Origin: Begonia masoniana
Taxonomy: Eukaryota; Streptophyta; Magnoliopsida; Cucurbitales; Begoniaceae
Reading direction: 5' to 3'
DNA: 64,000 nucleotides
Assembly (NCBI GenBank): GCA_022432975.1
Contig: CM039516.1
Span: forward strand, 35,960,599 to 36,024,598
Part shown: piece by piece, positions 1 to 10,603 of the stretch
Numbering within the stretch: the first letter of the stretch is position 1
Layout of the letters: each line of letters begins with the position of its first letter
Notes under the pieces: generated by a model
Told to the model about the DNA's origin: nothing
Databases searched by the model: none
What the model saw: only the letters and a program-made list of their open reading frames with translations
Program-made: the position numbers and the translations under genes

Positions 1-260
1 TAAGGTATCTCACTGCATTATGATTATAGACGATAGAGGTGTATCGTAGATGCATATTCTTGGGAAATATAGGGTGTAGGAGTTGATTCGGGTCCCGTAA
101 GGAATCGGGAATGCATATAGGATAGAGTCCTGAACTAGCTCCGTAAGTTTCTGAATAGTATGGAATAAGGTTTAGTGAAGATCTAATCGGTATTCTATTT
201 GTGACTTAGGTGAGCAAAACGTCTGAAGTAGTTTGAAACCGAGCATTTCTAAGAGACCAG

Positions 261-735
261 GTAAGTGAAGTATGCTTGTGCCTTCGGGCCTACATCACAA
301 AACAGTAGGATTGTGCATGCTTGAATGTGTTTGTATGTCATGCATCATATTTTGAAAATTATGCGAAAATGAATTTACATGAAATGGCATAGTAAGGAAT
401 GAACAGACTGTAACAGTTGTTAAGGGAACTAATCCGCCTCTTAATCAAGAGAGAGGATGTATGACTTTGGGGGAAGTGATCCAAACCCCAATTTCACAGG
501 GGGATCTGAACAGTTGTTAAGGGAACTAATCTGCCCCTTAATCAAGAGAGAAGATGTATGACTTTGGGAGAAGTGATCCAACTCCCAATTTCACAGGGGG
601 ATCAGATCAGAAACGAATGCATATGCAACTGAGATGAGAAAGTAGAAACTGCATGTTTAGGAAGTTATTTTCCAGCATTCCATTTCATTATTGCTTTACT
701 TAGCATTAGGCTAATAGATGAGTTTTATAATGTAG
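261..735 (+). promoter_or_regulatory. Predicted LTR leader intron with closing stem
   Basis: Donor-like CAG|GTAAGT at 258-266 and acceptor-like ATGTAG|G at 730-736, with GGCTAATAG (branch-point-like) upstream of the acceptor. CCTACATCACAAAAC (289-303) faces GTTTTATAATGTAGG (722-736), which pairs except for two C-A mismatches. The same arrangement occurs in the LTRs of B, C, D and Z. Splicing is inferred from sequence only. Confidence 0.45.
411..605 (+). repeat. 97-bp tandem duplication with hairpins in LTR
   Basis: Two copies with a period of 97 bp. Each contains inverted short repeats (TTAAGGG...CCCTTAA and a weaker GGGAGAAG/CTCCC pair) that can fold. An equivalent 110-bp pair lies in the LTRs of element C. 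Confidence 0.7.
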
Positions 736-1129
736 GGGAAGAAGATACAGAAGGTGTGTTCTCTGAACATGTTGAGGATTAGGCTGTTGAGGGAGCACTT
801 CAATGCCACGGATTGGTGATGCTGATGAGGCGGTTTAACTGGTGTCAGTTGATGAGAAGGTTTAGTGAATCATGATTCAGTTTAAATATGTTGAGAGTTT
901 TAGTGACAGTAGTAGTTTTGATGTTTTGAATACAATTTGAGACTCTTTCTGATAATGATACTCTGTTAGTTTTAATAGTGGTTTTTACCAAATTTTGAAG
1001 TAGTACACAGATTTAAGTAGTTTTGAACGGTTTTAGTAAAATGCTCAAGTTCTTCTGGTAGTTAGAGTTTTCTTTGTTTATAGTGAAATTGTTGCTATGT
1101 TGTTTTCGTTGAGTATTTTTGATCTATTG

Positions 1130-1510
1130 GTAGATGATGTCTATCGGCAGAAGTCGAGAGTTTTGTCTATCGGTGGATTTAGTCCATCGATGGATGTGAG
1201 TATTAGAATTTGTCGTTTAGTGATCAGTAGGTACCATGTATTAGACCTATCGGAAGATGTAGTAGAAGTGTTGTCGTTTTGTAATCGGAAGATGTCTTCA
1301 GAAAAAGCCATCGGAAGATGTCGTAGAAGTGTTTTCGTTTAGTGATCGATAGATGCTGTGTATTAGACCTATCGGAAGATGTAGTAGAAGTGTTGTCGTT
1401 TAGTGATCGGTAGATGTAGGAAGTAATTTGTCGTTTAGTGACCGAATGATGTACTCTATTTTATTCTGTGATTAAAAGACTTTCTTTTGTCGTTTAGTGA
1501 CCGGACAACG
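1130..1510 (+). repeat. Degenerate minisatellite built on GTTTAGTGATCGG and CGGAAGATG
   Basis: Repeated words GTCGTTTAGTGATCGG, TATCGGAAGATG and GTAGAAGTGTTGTCG recur at irregular 30-70 bp spacing. The inverse words (CATCTACCGAT, CACAAAACGACAA) are repeated in the LTRs of B, C and F. The short plus-strand open frame across it (1097-1342) is a by-product of the repeat. Confidence 0.65.
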
Positions 1511-1690
1511 TGATCAATTTTCTCTTTCTCTTTCAACCAACTGCCTTGAATATTTTAATCTTTAATAAAGATTGTTTTTATATGATGATTTTTTCGCTGC
1601 AAGTTTTTAACGTTTTAAAAGTCAAAATCTTGAACATTGAATGAAATTTTAAATTTTTTTCTCAAAAGTCATAGTTCGGTTCAGTGTCAA

Positions 1691-2069
1691 ACTCATCTCA
1701 TTTATTGGCTGTCTGATTGATCGATCACCTCACCTTTTTGACCAAAACCCATCTCCCCACTCCTCCATTAACTCTTTTTCACATCACAATTGCAGATCCT
1801 AAAATATAACAGCCTTCGAAATTCATTATCATAAACTCTCTTTCTCAGATTCGGAGACTTTCAGGTGGTCTTGCTCCAGAAAAAAATCAAAACAATGGTT
1901 TCTTCTTACGTGTATTTGTAATCAAAACAAAGGTTTCTTTAAGCAACTATAATTATTTTCATTTTTTATTCTTCTAATACTTTTTTTATTTATATTTGAC
2001 TATATATCTAATTGTTTTTTATCTCCTCTAATTTAAATTTACATTAGTTAAATTTTTGAAAAATAAGTT
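1691..2069. other. AT-rich region, no gene seen
   Basis: AT-rich sequence with short T-runs. No coding frame, RNA gene or clear repeat was recognised. Confidence 0.6.
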
Positions 2070-2241
2070 GTAGAATCGAAACCAAACCGGAACCGAACCG
2101 GAACTTTCGGTTTGGTTCCGGTTCGATTTTGGTATGTTAAAAGACTAATTTTGGTTCGGTAAATCCGAAACCGAAACCGATCGGTTCGGTTCGGTTCGGT
2201 TCCTCCCCAAAACTGAACCGAAATCGGTTTTGCACACCCCT
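2070..2241. mobile_element. hAT-like nonautonomous element end (possible)
   Basis: A block of repeated AACCGAACCGG/CGGTTCGGTTCGG words, able to fold on itself, ends in TTTTGCACACCCCTAG. Plant hAT-type nonautonomous elements often have ends resembling CAGGGGTGTGCAAA followed by CCGAACCG words, and this matches the inverse of that. The other end and an 8-bp target duplication were not found, so this is a truncated or wrongly classed copy. Confidence 0.35.
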
Positions 2242-3138
2242 AGCATGGACAGAGATTAATTGAAGGAAGGTGATACCTTTGAAAGCGTAAAAGAAGAATT
2301 TTTTAATCAAATATTACAAGTAGAAGTTCAAAAAAAATTTAGAGTGCACCTTGTAAGCCAACCAAGTAAAAAACATGAAGTAGTGCACACAACAAAGTAT
2401 TGGGAATGCTGAACGCACGCAAGAGGCTCGTTGGGCACGCAGCACGCGCAGACGCAAGGGCGGTCACAGCCCCCGCCCACAATTTTTCCAAATTTGACTT
2501 TTTTGTATTTTTTGACATTTTAGGGTTCCCATATTTTTTATTTTGATACTTATTAGGGTTTACCATATTTTTAGGGATATTTTAGACTATTTACTATTTT
2601 TTTAAGGTTTGTTTGTATTCTATGTAAATACAATGTTTGTAACATTTTGGAAACAATTTTGATTAATGATATTTGATTAAAGTTTATGTTTTTTTAGTGA
2701 TTCTTTTAAAAATTTTCTCTTTAGTTCTTTGTGAAGAACTAAATTTCTTCAAGTCAAATCTTGAGAGATCAACTTGATAGGTTTTCTTCTAACCACAAAT
2801 TTGGTTACGGGTCAAACTCCTTATTTCATAACTTTGGTTCCGTTGGCAAGGTTCAATTGGGGTTAAGCTCTTTATACTTGATTCAAAAGTATTTCTAAGT
2901 TTCTATTTCGCATTGTAGAAGGGTCTCGAGTTCTCAATACTTGTGGTTCTCATCAAATATACTAGTCAAAACTCAGTACCTAATCTTAATATCATCATTA
3001 ATACCTTCTAAACTATCAAAATAATAGTTCGAACTTATAACCATAACCAACTCAGGGACTTATAAAAACAATCCTGCAAAGATTCAATAAAAAAATAAGG
3101 TTTCAACATGTTTTAAAAAAATGTTTGCGGTTGATTTG
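2242..3138. other. No gene; possible degenerate LTR remnant
   Basis: A GC-rich patch (2400-2480) is followed by AT-rich sequence. Between about 2570 and 2960 the text resembles the 3' part of a plant LTR (TTTGTGAAGAACTAAATTTC ... GTCTCGAGTTCTCAATAC), but no PBS, paired copy or TG...CA ends were found. The 75-residue minus frame at 2339-2566 has no recognisable domain. Confidence 0.4.
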
Positions 3139-3352
3139 TGTGAAAACCAGCCATATGAAGGCTAAGACGACTCAGTGTGAGAGCTAAACCCATATCATTA
3201 TGGATGCACAATTCCACATCTGTGCGGGAGCACAAAAGTGGTCAATTTTGTACTCGGAGTATTGAGAGACTTTACAAATAGTATCAGAGTCACTGTCCAA
3301 CCAGAAGTGTGGCTGACGAGCATGTTGGTTCTAAAGGGGGGGGGGGGGGGAG
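3139..3352 (+). mobile_element. TRIM element, 5' part: LTR, PBS, minimal internal region, G-run
   Basis: LTR-like sequence TGTGAAAACCAG...GACTTTACA (3139-3276) is followed at once by AATAGTATCAGAGTCACTG, a primer-binding site resembling the initiator tRNA-Met complement. Then come about 50 bp of internal sequence and a polypurine run AAAG(15)AG (3333-3352). A terminal-repeat retrotransposon in miniature has exactly this layout. Its 3' LTR continues at 31076, after the inserted solo LTR Z. This 5' LTR lacks about 90 bp present in the 3' copy. No coding capacity. Confidence 0.65.
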
Positions 3353-3741
3353 TGTAACAACTCCGGCAAGGCCGCCATGCAACTTGACTTGATTTATATA
3401 ACTCGGGCGCATTTTTGACTTGACTTACTAGACTTGACATTTTAACATAAAATTTTTCGACTTTTAAAACTCCAAATCGAAGACTAAAGTCATTTTCGAT
3501 AAAACGTTGACTCGGTTTTTTGGGTCGTTTAAATAATTTGAAATACGTGGGGGATGTTCGTAAAATACGTTTAAAAGGTATCGTAAAACATCGGGTTGAA
3601 ACATGTTTGAAAATCAAAAATTAAAAAAAAAAAAAACCATTTTTGGATCACATGACATGCGGCGCACACGTTGCCCAGTCACCGCGCGCACGGCGCCTTG
3701 CCATCATGCTCGCGACATACTTTCAGCGCGCACAAGCGGCG
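3353..3741 (-). repeat. Solo LTR Z, segment 1 of 3
   Basis: Begins TGTAACAACTCCGGC and continues across A and C to end GGGTGTTACA at 31075; the three pieces sum to about 2.6 kb, similar to the LTRs of B and C. The TGTAAC/GTTACA ends and the internal GTGATGTAGGCCCGAAGG box (29961) place it in the same Tekay-like group. No internal retrotransposon region is attached, so it is read as a solo LTR inserted in the TRIM next to its polypurine run. Flanks GGGAG and TAGAG match at only three of five bases, perhaps because of the G-run. Confidence 0.6.
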
Positions 3742-4202
3742 TGTCACGGTCCTACTTTCAAGGGGCGTAAACGAGACCGTGCGACACCCAATATCTCACT
3801 TATACTGGGTCAGCCAACGAGCGTGCCAACGGCACCGAGTGCCCACTTCGTTAGAGCGAGCTTTGTGTCTAACGAGTAAGCAACGAGCGAGCGAGATTAA
3901 CCGAAAAGAGCATCATTGAGTATAAAGCATGCATAAAGAGTGTGTGTAAAAAGCCTTTTCATTGAATAGCAGCAAATTACAACGTTCGGTAGGGGGGTCT
4001 ACGTGCAGTCATGCCTCTCCCCCTAAGAGCAATCTGGACCATCTCCACTATAGCAGGAGTAGACATGCTATAGTGGCGAGGAGTCACTCTTGAAATATAA
4101 AAGGAAAATAAATACAACTGAATGACTTAAAAAGGAAATAAACCTACCTAACAGCATGGGCGGCCGTAGGCAACATGCCTTGGACAAGCCCGGACCTTGA
4201 CA
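3742..4202 (-). repeat. Element A 3' LTR
   Basis: 461 bp, TGTCACGG...CCTTGACA. It pairs with 17809-18266; I see roughly a dozen substitutions and a small GAGC insertion between them. Sense direction is minus, so this left copy is the 3' LTR. The integrase reading frame runs about 55 bp into it. Confidence 0.9.
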
Positions 4203-4843
4203 TTCTCCCCTATTTGAGTTGTTGACGTCCTCGTCAACTCTGCTTCTGCTTGAATTCCTCGATCTTCTGCGATGAGTTCTCCAAGTCTTTTTGCTTTCTC
4301 CCAAGATACTTTGGCACCTCCTCGTCCTTTTCTCCTGATGAGATATTCCTGGTACTTTCGTCGACCTGTCGTCAACTCTACTACAAGTCTTTTTGTTTTC
4401 TTCCAAGATACTTCAGAATCTCCTAATCCTTTTCTCCGGATGAGATACTCTTGGTACTTTTGTCGACCTATTCTGATGCTTCGATCTGCGAAGGCTTCTT
4501 CAACTTCTTTCTTCTTTTGGTTGATGATGGTGATACTTGGTCTAGAAATGTCGTTCCTTTCTTGGTTGTCGTCTGCTGGATGATAGGGCTTTAAGTTGTT
4601 GACATGGATGACAGGGTGAACTCTAAACCATGCTGGAAGATTGACTCGGTAGGACGTTCTCCCAACCTTCTCGATGACTTCAATAGGACCTTCATACTTT
4701 CTGACGAGTCGCTTGTCTTTCCTGCTCCTCAAGCAAAATTGTTTGGGTAACATTTTAACCAGTACTAAGTCACCAGCCTTAAACTCCCTTGGCTGCCGTT
4801 CCTTAGCTACCCACCTCTTAATATGCTTAGAGGTTCGCTTCAA
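4148..4843 (-). pseudogene. pol: Element A integrase C-terminus with duplicated chromodomain
   Basis: Frame of 231 codons. The first 100 residues are the integrase C-terminal GPY/F-type region (AGDLVLVKMLP, YEGPIEVIEKVGRTSYRVNLP, VHPVIHVNNLKPYH). It is followed by two tandem chromodomain-like modules, each with KYQEYLIRRKG and EVSW/KVSW. The DNA repeat has a 102-bp period (4282-4383 and 4384-4485), i.e. 34 residues. Chromoviruses normally carry one such module, thought to guide integration to heterochromatin. Both copies have diverged from each other, so the duplication is not very recent. The upstream part of integrase is cut off by element B; the reading frame resumes at 14221. Confidence 0.8.
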
Positions 4844-5069
4844 GTAAGCGCAAGCTGTAACGCCCCGAGTCTTCCAGACCCGGTTTCGCTACCCAAAACA
4901 TTAAACTGAACTAAGAGAAATTACGGAAAATTTTAAATTTTCTCTCAGTGATGATAATTCTATCTTTAATCCTCGACTTTATAGCAGAAAACTCAATAAG
5001 TAGACAGAGTTTATAATTAGACAAAACGTTAAGACACTTGGCCGAAGGGAATTGGAAACTCAAGGACAT

Positions 5070-5595
5070 CTACCGATCGCAACACGACAAGCATGGTGCA
5101 CGCTTCTACCGATTGACACATGCATTCCACATGATACATTAAACCTCATCCCATCACAAAACGACAAGACTTAATACATACTCCTGCCGATAATGGAAAA
5201 ACCTACATTTACCGATTGACACATGCATCCCACGTGATTCATTAATCTTCATCCGATCACAAAACGAAAAAACCTAATACATACTCCTGCCGATCATGGA
5301 AAAACCTACATCTACCGATTGACACATGCATCCCACGTGATTCATTAATCTTCATCCGATTACAAAACGACAAAACCTAATACATACTCCTGCCGATAAT
5401 GGAAAAACCTACATCTACCGATTGATACATGCACATCACGTGACTCATTACACTTCATCTGATCACAAAACAACAAAACTTAATACATACTCCTTCCGAT
5501 AGAAGACATCATCTGATAGAAGACATCATTCGATAGAAGACATCATCTGATAGAAGACATCATCCGATGGAAGACATCATCCGATAGACAGGAAA
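5070..5595 (-). repeat. Tandem repeats in B 3' LTR: about 97-bp units, then 17-bp units
   Basis: Four diverged units of about 97 bp carry CATCTACCGATTGACACATG, CACGTGATTCATTAA and CACAAAACGACAA. They are followed by about five copies of the 17-bp word GATAGAAGACATCATCC (5499-5586). CACGTG is a G-box-type bHLH/bZIP site. Confidence 0.8.
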
Positions 5596-5944
5596 CTTTC
5601 AGACTCTCACAAAGTTCAACATGACTGAATAAACGAACACACAGTTGGACCATAGTCTCATCTAGAATACGTGTAGCGAGAGACTCTAACAAAACAGATC
5701 ATTCTATCATTTCACGATCATTCTCAAACTCAAAAGTTAGTCAGTCAGGTTCCAGTATCCATTGTTTTAAGAAAAAGCATCCTACATAGACTTCAGTATT
5801 CGTAATCCTTACTAACATTATAGGAGTAGTAACCAGGGGTAATATTTGCCTTTCCAGCTACCAACCTGTCACCCTGAGCACCTTCCAGCAACCAGCCATA
5901 AACATCCTCATTAGACTTAAAATCCTCACCTAGTAGTTCTTCAC

Positions 5945-6503
5945 CTACATCATAAGATTTAAACTATAAGTCTAATGCTTAGTAAGGAGTGCAATGCTAA
6001 CATGTATGCATGAATACACAAATTAAAGAAAACACATGTTCATGATCTTTTCGTGTTCTTGTTCTTGTTCATGTTCATCGTTTTCATCATATGGATTAAG
6101 GGAGGATTTGTGCCGAAAAGGGGGTTGACAGTGAGAGTGTACATAGTCCCTTGCAGGTCGTATTCATGGTCCTTCTTTTGGACAGTGACATACTCCAAAC
6201 CGCCCCCAACCCTCTCTTAATCCTTGTTGCATAAGTTTCATGTTCATATCTTGTTCATGGGAGAAATCATGCACTTAAAACATTTTCATATGCTTGAGAA
6301 ATATTCATAATGCATGAGCATGAGTAATCTTAGTTCATCATACTACTGAACAAGCCATTCATTCATCAAAGGATCTAACATCAACTTGAATACTGAAAAC
6401 AACCAGACGTTAGCACAGGTACTTTTAACATCATAAACAACTTCTACTTAGTACCCTTGTGATGTAGGGCCCTAATGGCCGGAAGTCTTACTCACTCACT
6501 TAC
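5945..6503 (-). promoter_or_regulatory. Predicted LTR leader intron with closing stem (B, 3' LTR)
   Basis: Sense strand: donor AACAAG|GTAAGTGAG with intron base 1 at 6503, acceptor TTATGATGTAG|GTGAAG ending at 5945; 559 nt. CCTACATCACAAG just inside the donor pairs with CTTATGATGTAGG at the acceptor with one mismatch. Its outer G-C pair is A-T in element C. Confidence 0.45.
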
Positions 6504-7273
6504 CTTGTTTCCTTAGTAACTTGAGCGGTTCTTTTCAAACTTCTTCACCTAGAAACATTTCACATTACAGTATTAAATCAAAATCCTAACTAAAAGTCAT
6601 CCTAGTATCTAACATAAATATTTCTAAATCTTCCTAGTCGAGCGCCTAGTGTTTATAGATTAAACTTCCAAAACCTAAATAACCGGATTAAGTCTAACAA
6701 CTAAACACGGTCTGTTATCTTAGCGTCCAGAATCGAATTGGAAATGCCATTACTAAACACAGATCATGATTGTCACTACCATTACTTTGTTAGTGAAGAA
6801 TCTGAAACCTCAAGTTCTAGCTAAAGACAGAGCTCTAAGGAACTACCAAGTAACTACATTGTCTAATTCTTACCTAGAGCGTGGATTGTCGAAGTGGAGG
6901 CTGAAGAACTGGTCGCCGGTGAAGGAATAGCTGGCAGAGAGAGAGCTCTGGAAGGAAGGGAATCGCCGAGAGAGGAAATGTCGGCGACAGCGAGGTTTTT
7001 ATGAGGTTTAAGAATTCTCATAACCTATTTATACCAATTAAAATCCACCTTAATTACAAACTTGCCACCGAACCTAGTTTCACTCAACCTGTAATAGATA
7101 AGTCTTGACAATAAATTTAAAATTATAAAGGTCAATAAAAGGGTGACAATTAAAATGGTTAAGAAAATCACCTGGCCGAAATTGTCGGGTGTTACATCCA
7201 CCCCTCCTTAAACAAACTTTTTGTCCTCAAAAATTGATCAAACAAAGAGCTCTGAATATTTGTCCAACATGTC

Positions 7274-8611
7274 CTACTGTCGCTCCCAAGTGGCTTCTTC
7301 AATGCCATGATTCGTCCACAAAACTTTTACAAGAGGAATTTCTTTATTCCGTAGAGTCTTAACTGCAGATTCCAAAATTCGTACAGGTCTCTCTTCATAG
7401 GTTAATGTCGGCTCAAACTCAATTTCTGTTGGCTTAACAACCTGTGACGGATCATGTATGCATTTCCTTAGCATGGATACATGAAAGACATTATGGACCT
7501 TTTCCAGTGATGGAGGCAATTGCAACCTATAAGCGGTTTTACCAATCCTTGTCTAGACAGGGAAGGGACTAATGAATCGTGGACTAAGTTTTTCCTTCTT
7601 GCCAAATCTTAGAACTCCCTTAAACGGTGAAATCTTTAAGAAAACTTCATCTCCAAAATCAAATTCAAGATCTCTCCTTCTTTGGTCTGCATAATTCTTC
7701 TGTCAGCTTTGTGCAGTCATCATCCTTTTCCTAATTATGGCAATCTTGTCTGACATCTGTTGTAAAATTTCAAGGCCTAGAAGTTTTGCTTCGCCAACAT
7801 CATCCCAGTATAAGGGTGATCTACATTTCCTACCATACAGTGCCTCGTAAGGTGCCATACCGATAGTGGACTGGTAACTATTGTTGTAGGAGAATTCCAC
7901 TAAGGGCAGGTATCGATTCCAAGATGTCTGAAAATCCAGCACACATGCCCTCAACATATCCTCAAGTGTCTGGATTGTTCTCTCTGATTGGCCATCTGTC
8001 TGAGGATGAAAAGCAGTGCTGAAAGATAACTTTGTACCAAGCGTGCCTTGAAGACTTTGACAAAACCTCGAGGTGAACCTGGGGTCACGATCAGAGACAA
8101 TGGATATTGGAATCCCATGCAATCTGATAATTTCTTGAACATACAGATTAACAAGCTGGTTCATCATGTACGTTGTCCTTACAGGTAGAAAGTGAGCTGA
8201 TTTCGTCATTCTGTCAATTACGACCCAAATGCTATCATGACCTTTAGTTGTCTTAGGTAATCCTACAACAAAATCTATGGCAATGTTTTCCCACTTCCAT
8301 TCGGGAATCGGTAAGGGTTGAAGGGTACCTCCTGGACGTTGATGTTCTGCTTTAACTTGTTGGCATATCAGACATGATTCCACATACTTGGCAATATCCC
8401 TCTTCAAATTCGGCCACCAATAGATTAACTTCAAGTCTCGATACATCTTGGTGCTGCCAGGATGTATAGAAAAGGGAGACGAGTGCGCCTCGGCAAGGAT
8501 AAACTTACGTAATTCCTCATCACTTGGAATATACCACCGGTTCCTAAATTTCAAAATACCATCCTTGGAAAGGCTGAACTCAGAGGAGGTGTCCTCCAAC
8601 TTACTCATCAT
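7274..8611 (-). pseudogene. pol: Element B integrase and chromodomain, broken
   Basis: 8611-7703 encodes the integrase zinc-binding region (H...H...[11 protein letters not shown]), catalytic core (AIDFVVGLP, SDRDPRF, GQSERT supply the D,D,E residues) and GMAPYEALYGR. An in-frame TGA follows TAQS. The C-terminal region then continues in broken frames to 7525-7274, which has FHVSMLRKC and the chromodomain-like VKVLWTNHGIEEATWE. Integrase would join cDNA to the host chromosome. The stop after TAQS is at the same codon in element C. Confidence 0.85.
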
Positions 8612-8875
8612 GCTCTTATTTTCTTTTTATTCCTTTTGTTGTGCCTCCTTGATCCTATCCACGATAGTTGGTCTAATAGAAACATCGGCAAGTATGGCTG
8701 ACAGTTCAGAAACCATCTCCAACTCGAACTTCTATACTTATGTCCTCAAAGGTATAGACATGGTTGACACCGCGAGCTGCATTGTCGTCGACATCCTGCT
8801 TAATGCATCGGCTACAGGATTAGCCTTACCCGGGTGATACTTAATTTCAAAGTCATAATCCTTAACAAACTCTAA

Positions 8876-10603
8876 TCAACGTCTTTGTCTCATGTTCAAC
8901 TCCTTTTGGGTAAAAAGGTACTTCAGACTTTTATGGTCAAAAAACATTTCACACTGCTGACCGTACAAATAGTGTCTCCAAATTTTTAATGCAAAAACAA
9001 CTGCGGCTAATTCCAAATCATGAGTGGGGTAATTCTGTTCATAACTCTTCAGTTGTCTGGAGGCATATGCTACAACCTTGCCTTCTTGCATCAATACACA
9101 TCCTAGTCCCACTTTAGATGCGTCACAATAAACACTGAACTTCCCTTCTTCAGTTGGGAGTGCCAAAATAGGGGCTGTTGTCAACTTCAGTTTTAGTGTT
9201 TGGAAGCTATCTTCACAAGCTTCATTCCAAGAGTATTTGGTGTCCTCCTTAGTTAAACTAGTTAAAGGCTTAGCTATCATAGAGAATCACTTAATGAACT
9301 TCCTATAATAATCTGCCATACCAAGGAAACTACGGACTTCACTGGCGTTCCTTGGTTGAGGCCAATCTTTTACTGCCTGAATCTTGGTTGGGTCTACGAA
9401 TATGCCCTCAGCAGAGATGACATGACCTAAAAAGTTGACCTTATCTAACCAGAACTCACATTTGGACAACTTGACATAGAGTTGCTGCTGATTTAAAGTC
9501 GCCAAAACATTTCTTAGGTGTTCTTCATGGTCAGCTTTAGTCCGTGAATATATTAAGATATCATCAATAAACACAATCACAAACTTATCCAAGTACTCAC
9601 GAAACGCTCGATTCATCAAGTTCATAAAGGCTGTAGGTGCATTTGTCAGTCCAAACGACATCACAAGAAATTCATAGTATCCATAGCGGGTTCTGAAGGC
9701 TGTCTTTGGTATATCTCTGTCCCTAACCTTCAGTTGGTAGTAACCTGAACGTAAGTCGATCTTTGAAAACACTTTGGCTCATTGAAGTTGGTCAAACAAA
9801 TCGTCGATACGGGGTAAGGGATATCTATTCTTGATTGTCAACTTGTTTAACTCTCTGTAATCTATGCACATTCTAAGAGAACCATCTTTCTTCTTAACGA
9901 ATAGGACAGGTGCACCCCAGGGAGAACAGCTGGGGCGTATAAATCCCTTGTCTACTAATTCATGTAGTTGGACCTTCAATTCCTTCAACTCAACAGGTGC
10001 CATGCGGTAAGGGTTCTTAGACACAAGTGATGCCTCGGGATATGTATCGATTACGAACTCAATTTCTCTATCAGGTGGTAACCCGGGCAAGTCATCCAAA
10101 AATGCTTTTGGAAACTCTCGTACTATAGGAATGTCTTGGAGTTCCACCTTATCCTTTACCCGGACATCAATTATGCTAGCTAGAAAACTCTCACAACCAC
10201 CTTTCAATAACCGTTGAGTCTCTAGCAAGGATATAATTGGCATTTTACTTATCTTTGGAATAGCTTGGAAGGAATACCGATCTCCGTTCGGGGGTCGGAA
10301 CTCAACCAATCCAGACCTACAACTTATCGTGGCATAATGTCTGAATAACCAATTCATTCCTAATATGACTTCATATCCCTTCATATCAATTACGATTAGC
10401 TCTACATATAACTCCTTATTTCCTAATGACACAACATCACCTTTTATTATCCGTTCGGAATGTAAAGACTTCCCCGATGGTAACATAACACTATACGACC
10501 TCTCGGCTGGCAAGAGTTCTAATCTATGCTTACATACAAACAGGGTTGATACAAACGAGTGTGTGGCTCCCGTATCTATAAGTGTATAAGCAAAAAATTC
10601 CAC
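8876..10603 (-). pseudogene. pol: Element B protease, reverse transcriptase and RNase H, broken
   Basis: Protease motif [10 protein letters not shown] and ILGMNWL begin the segment. RT follows: [33 protein letters not shown] and the catalytic FIDDIL; RNase H has [10 protein letters not shown] and [18 protein letters not shown]. Stops interrupt after FDQLQ (9776), after YYRKFIK (9284) and after LNMRQRR (8876). The end of RNase H and the linker at 8612-8875 are in shifted frames. A frameshift near 10601 separates this from Gag. Confidence 0.88.

Larger units (their letters stand above)
1..1690 (+). repeat. Truncated LTR of a Tekay-like Ty3/gypsy family
   Basis: Read as reverse complement, this stretch follows the LTRs of element C: the box GTGATGTAGGCCCGAAGGCAC (here inverted near 280-300), an AGGTGAGC/CAGGTAAGT pair, a tandem pair of hairpin-forming units (411-605), the GCATTAGGCTAATAGATG segment (703-720) and TTTTTTCGCTGCAAGT (1585-1600). 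Homology fades near 1690, about 60 bp before the LTR end would be expected, so the end is lost. The left part lies outside the window. It is the only large LTR here whose sense direction is plus. It is related to, but clearly diverged from, C; no internal region is attached, so it is a solo or truncated LTR. Confidence 0.75.
4856..7196 (-). repeat. Element B 3' LTR
   Basis: 2341 bp, TGTAACGCCCCGAG...GGGTGTTACA. In the sense direction it holds a TATA box (7025-7033), donor-like AG|GTAAGA, AG|GTGAAG and AAG|GTAAGT sites, a predicted intron (5945-6503), a hairpin pair GGATTAAGGGAGG/CTCTCTTAATCC (about 6093 and 6210), and a minisatellite block. Confidence 0.9.

Noticed and set aside
3139..3276. 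Cassandra-type TRIM with 5S rRNA motif
   Set aside because: No 5S rRNA internal-promoter sequence could be found in any copy here, so only TRIM is claimed.
3643..3919. Two overlapping plus-strand open frames
   Set aside because: They straddle the Z/A boundary and A's LTR; GC-rich sequence, no domain.
4272..4583. Plus-strand open frame of 103 codons
   Set aside because: Antisense shadow of A's integrase C-terminus.
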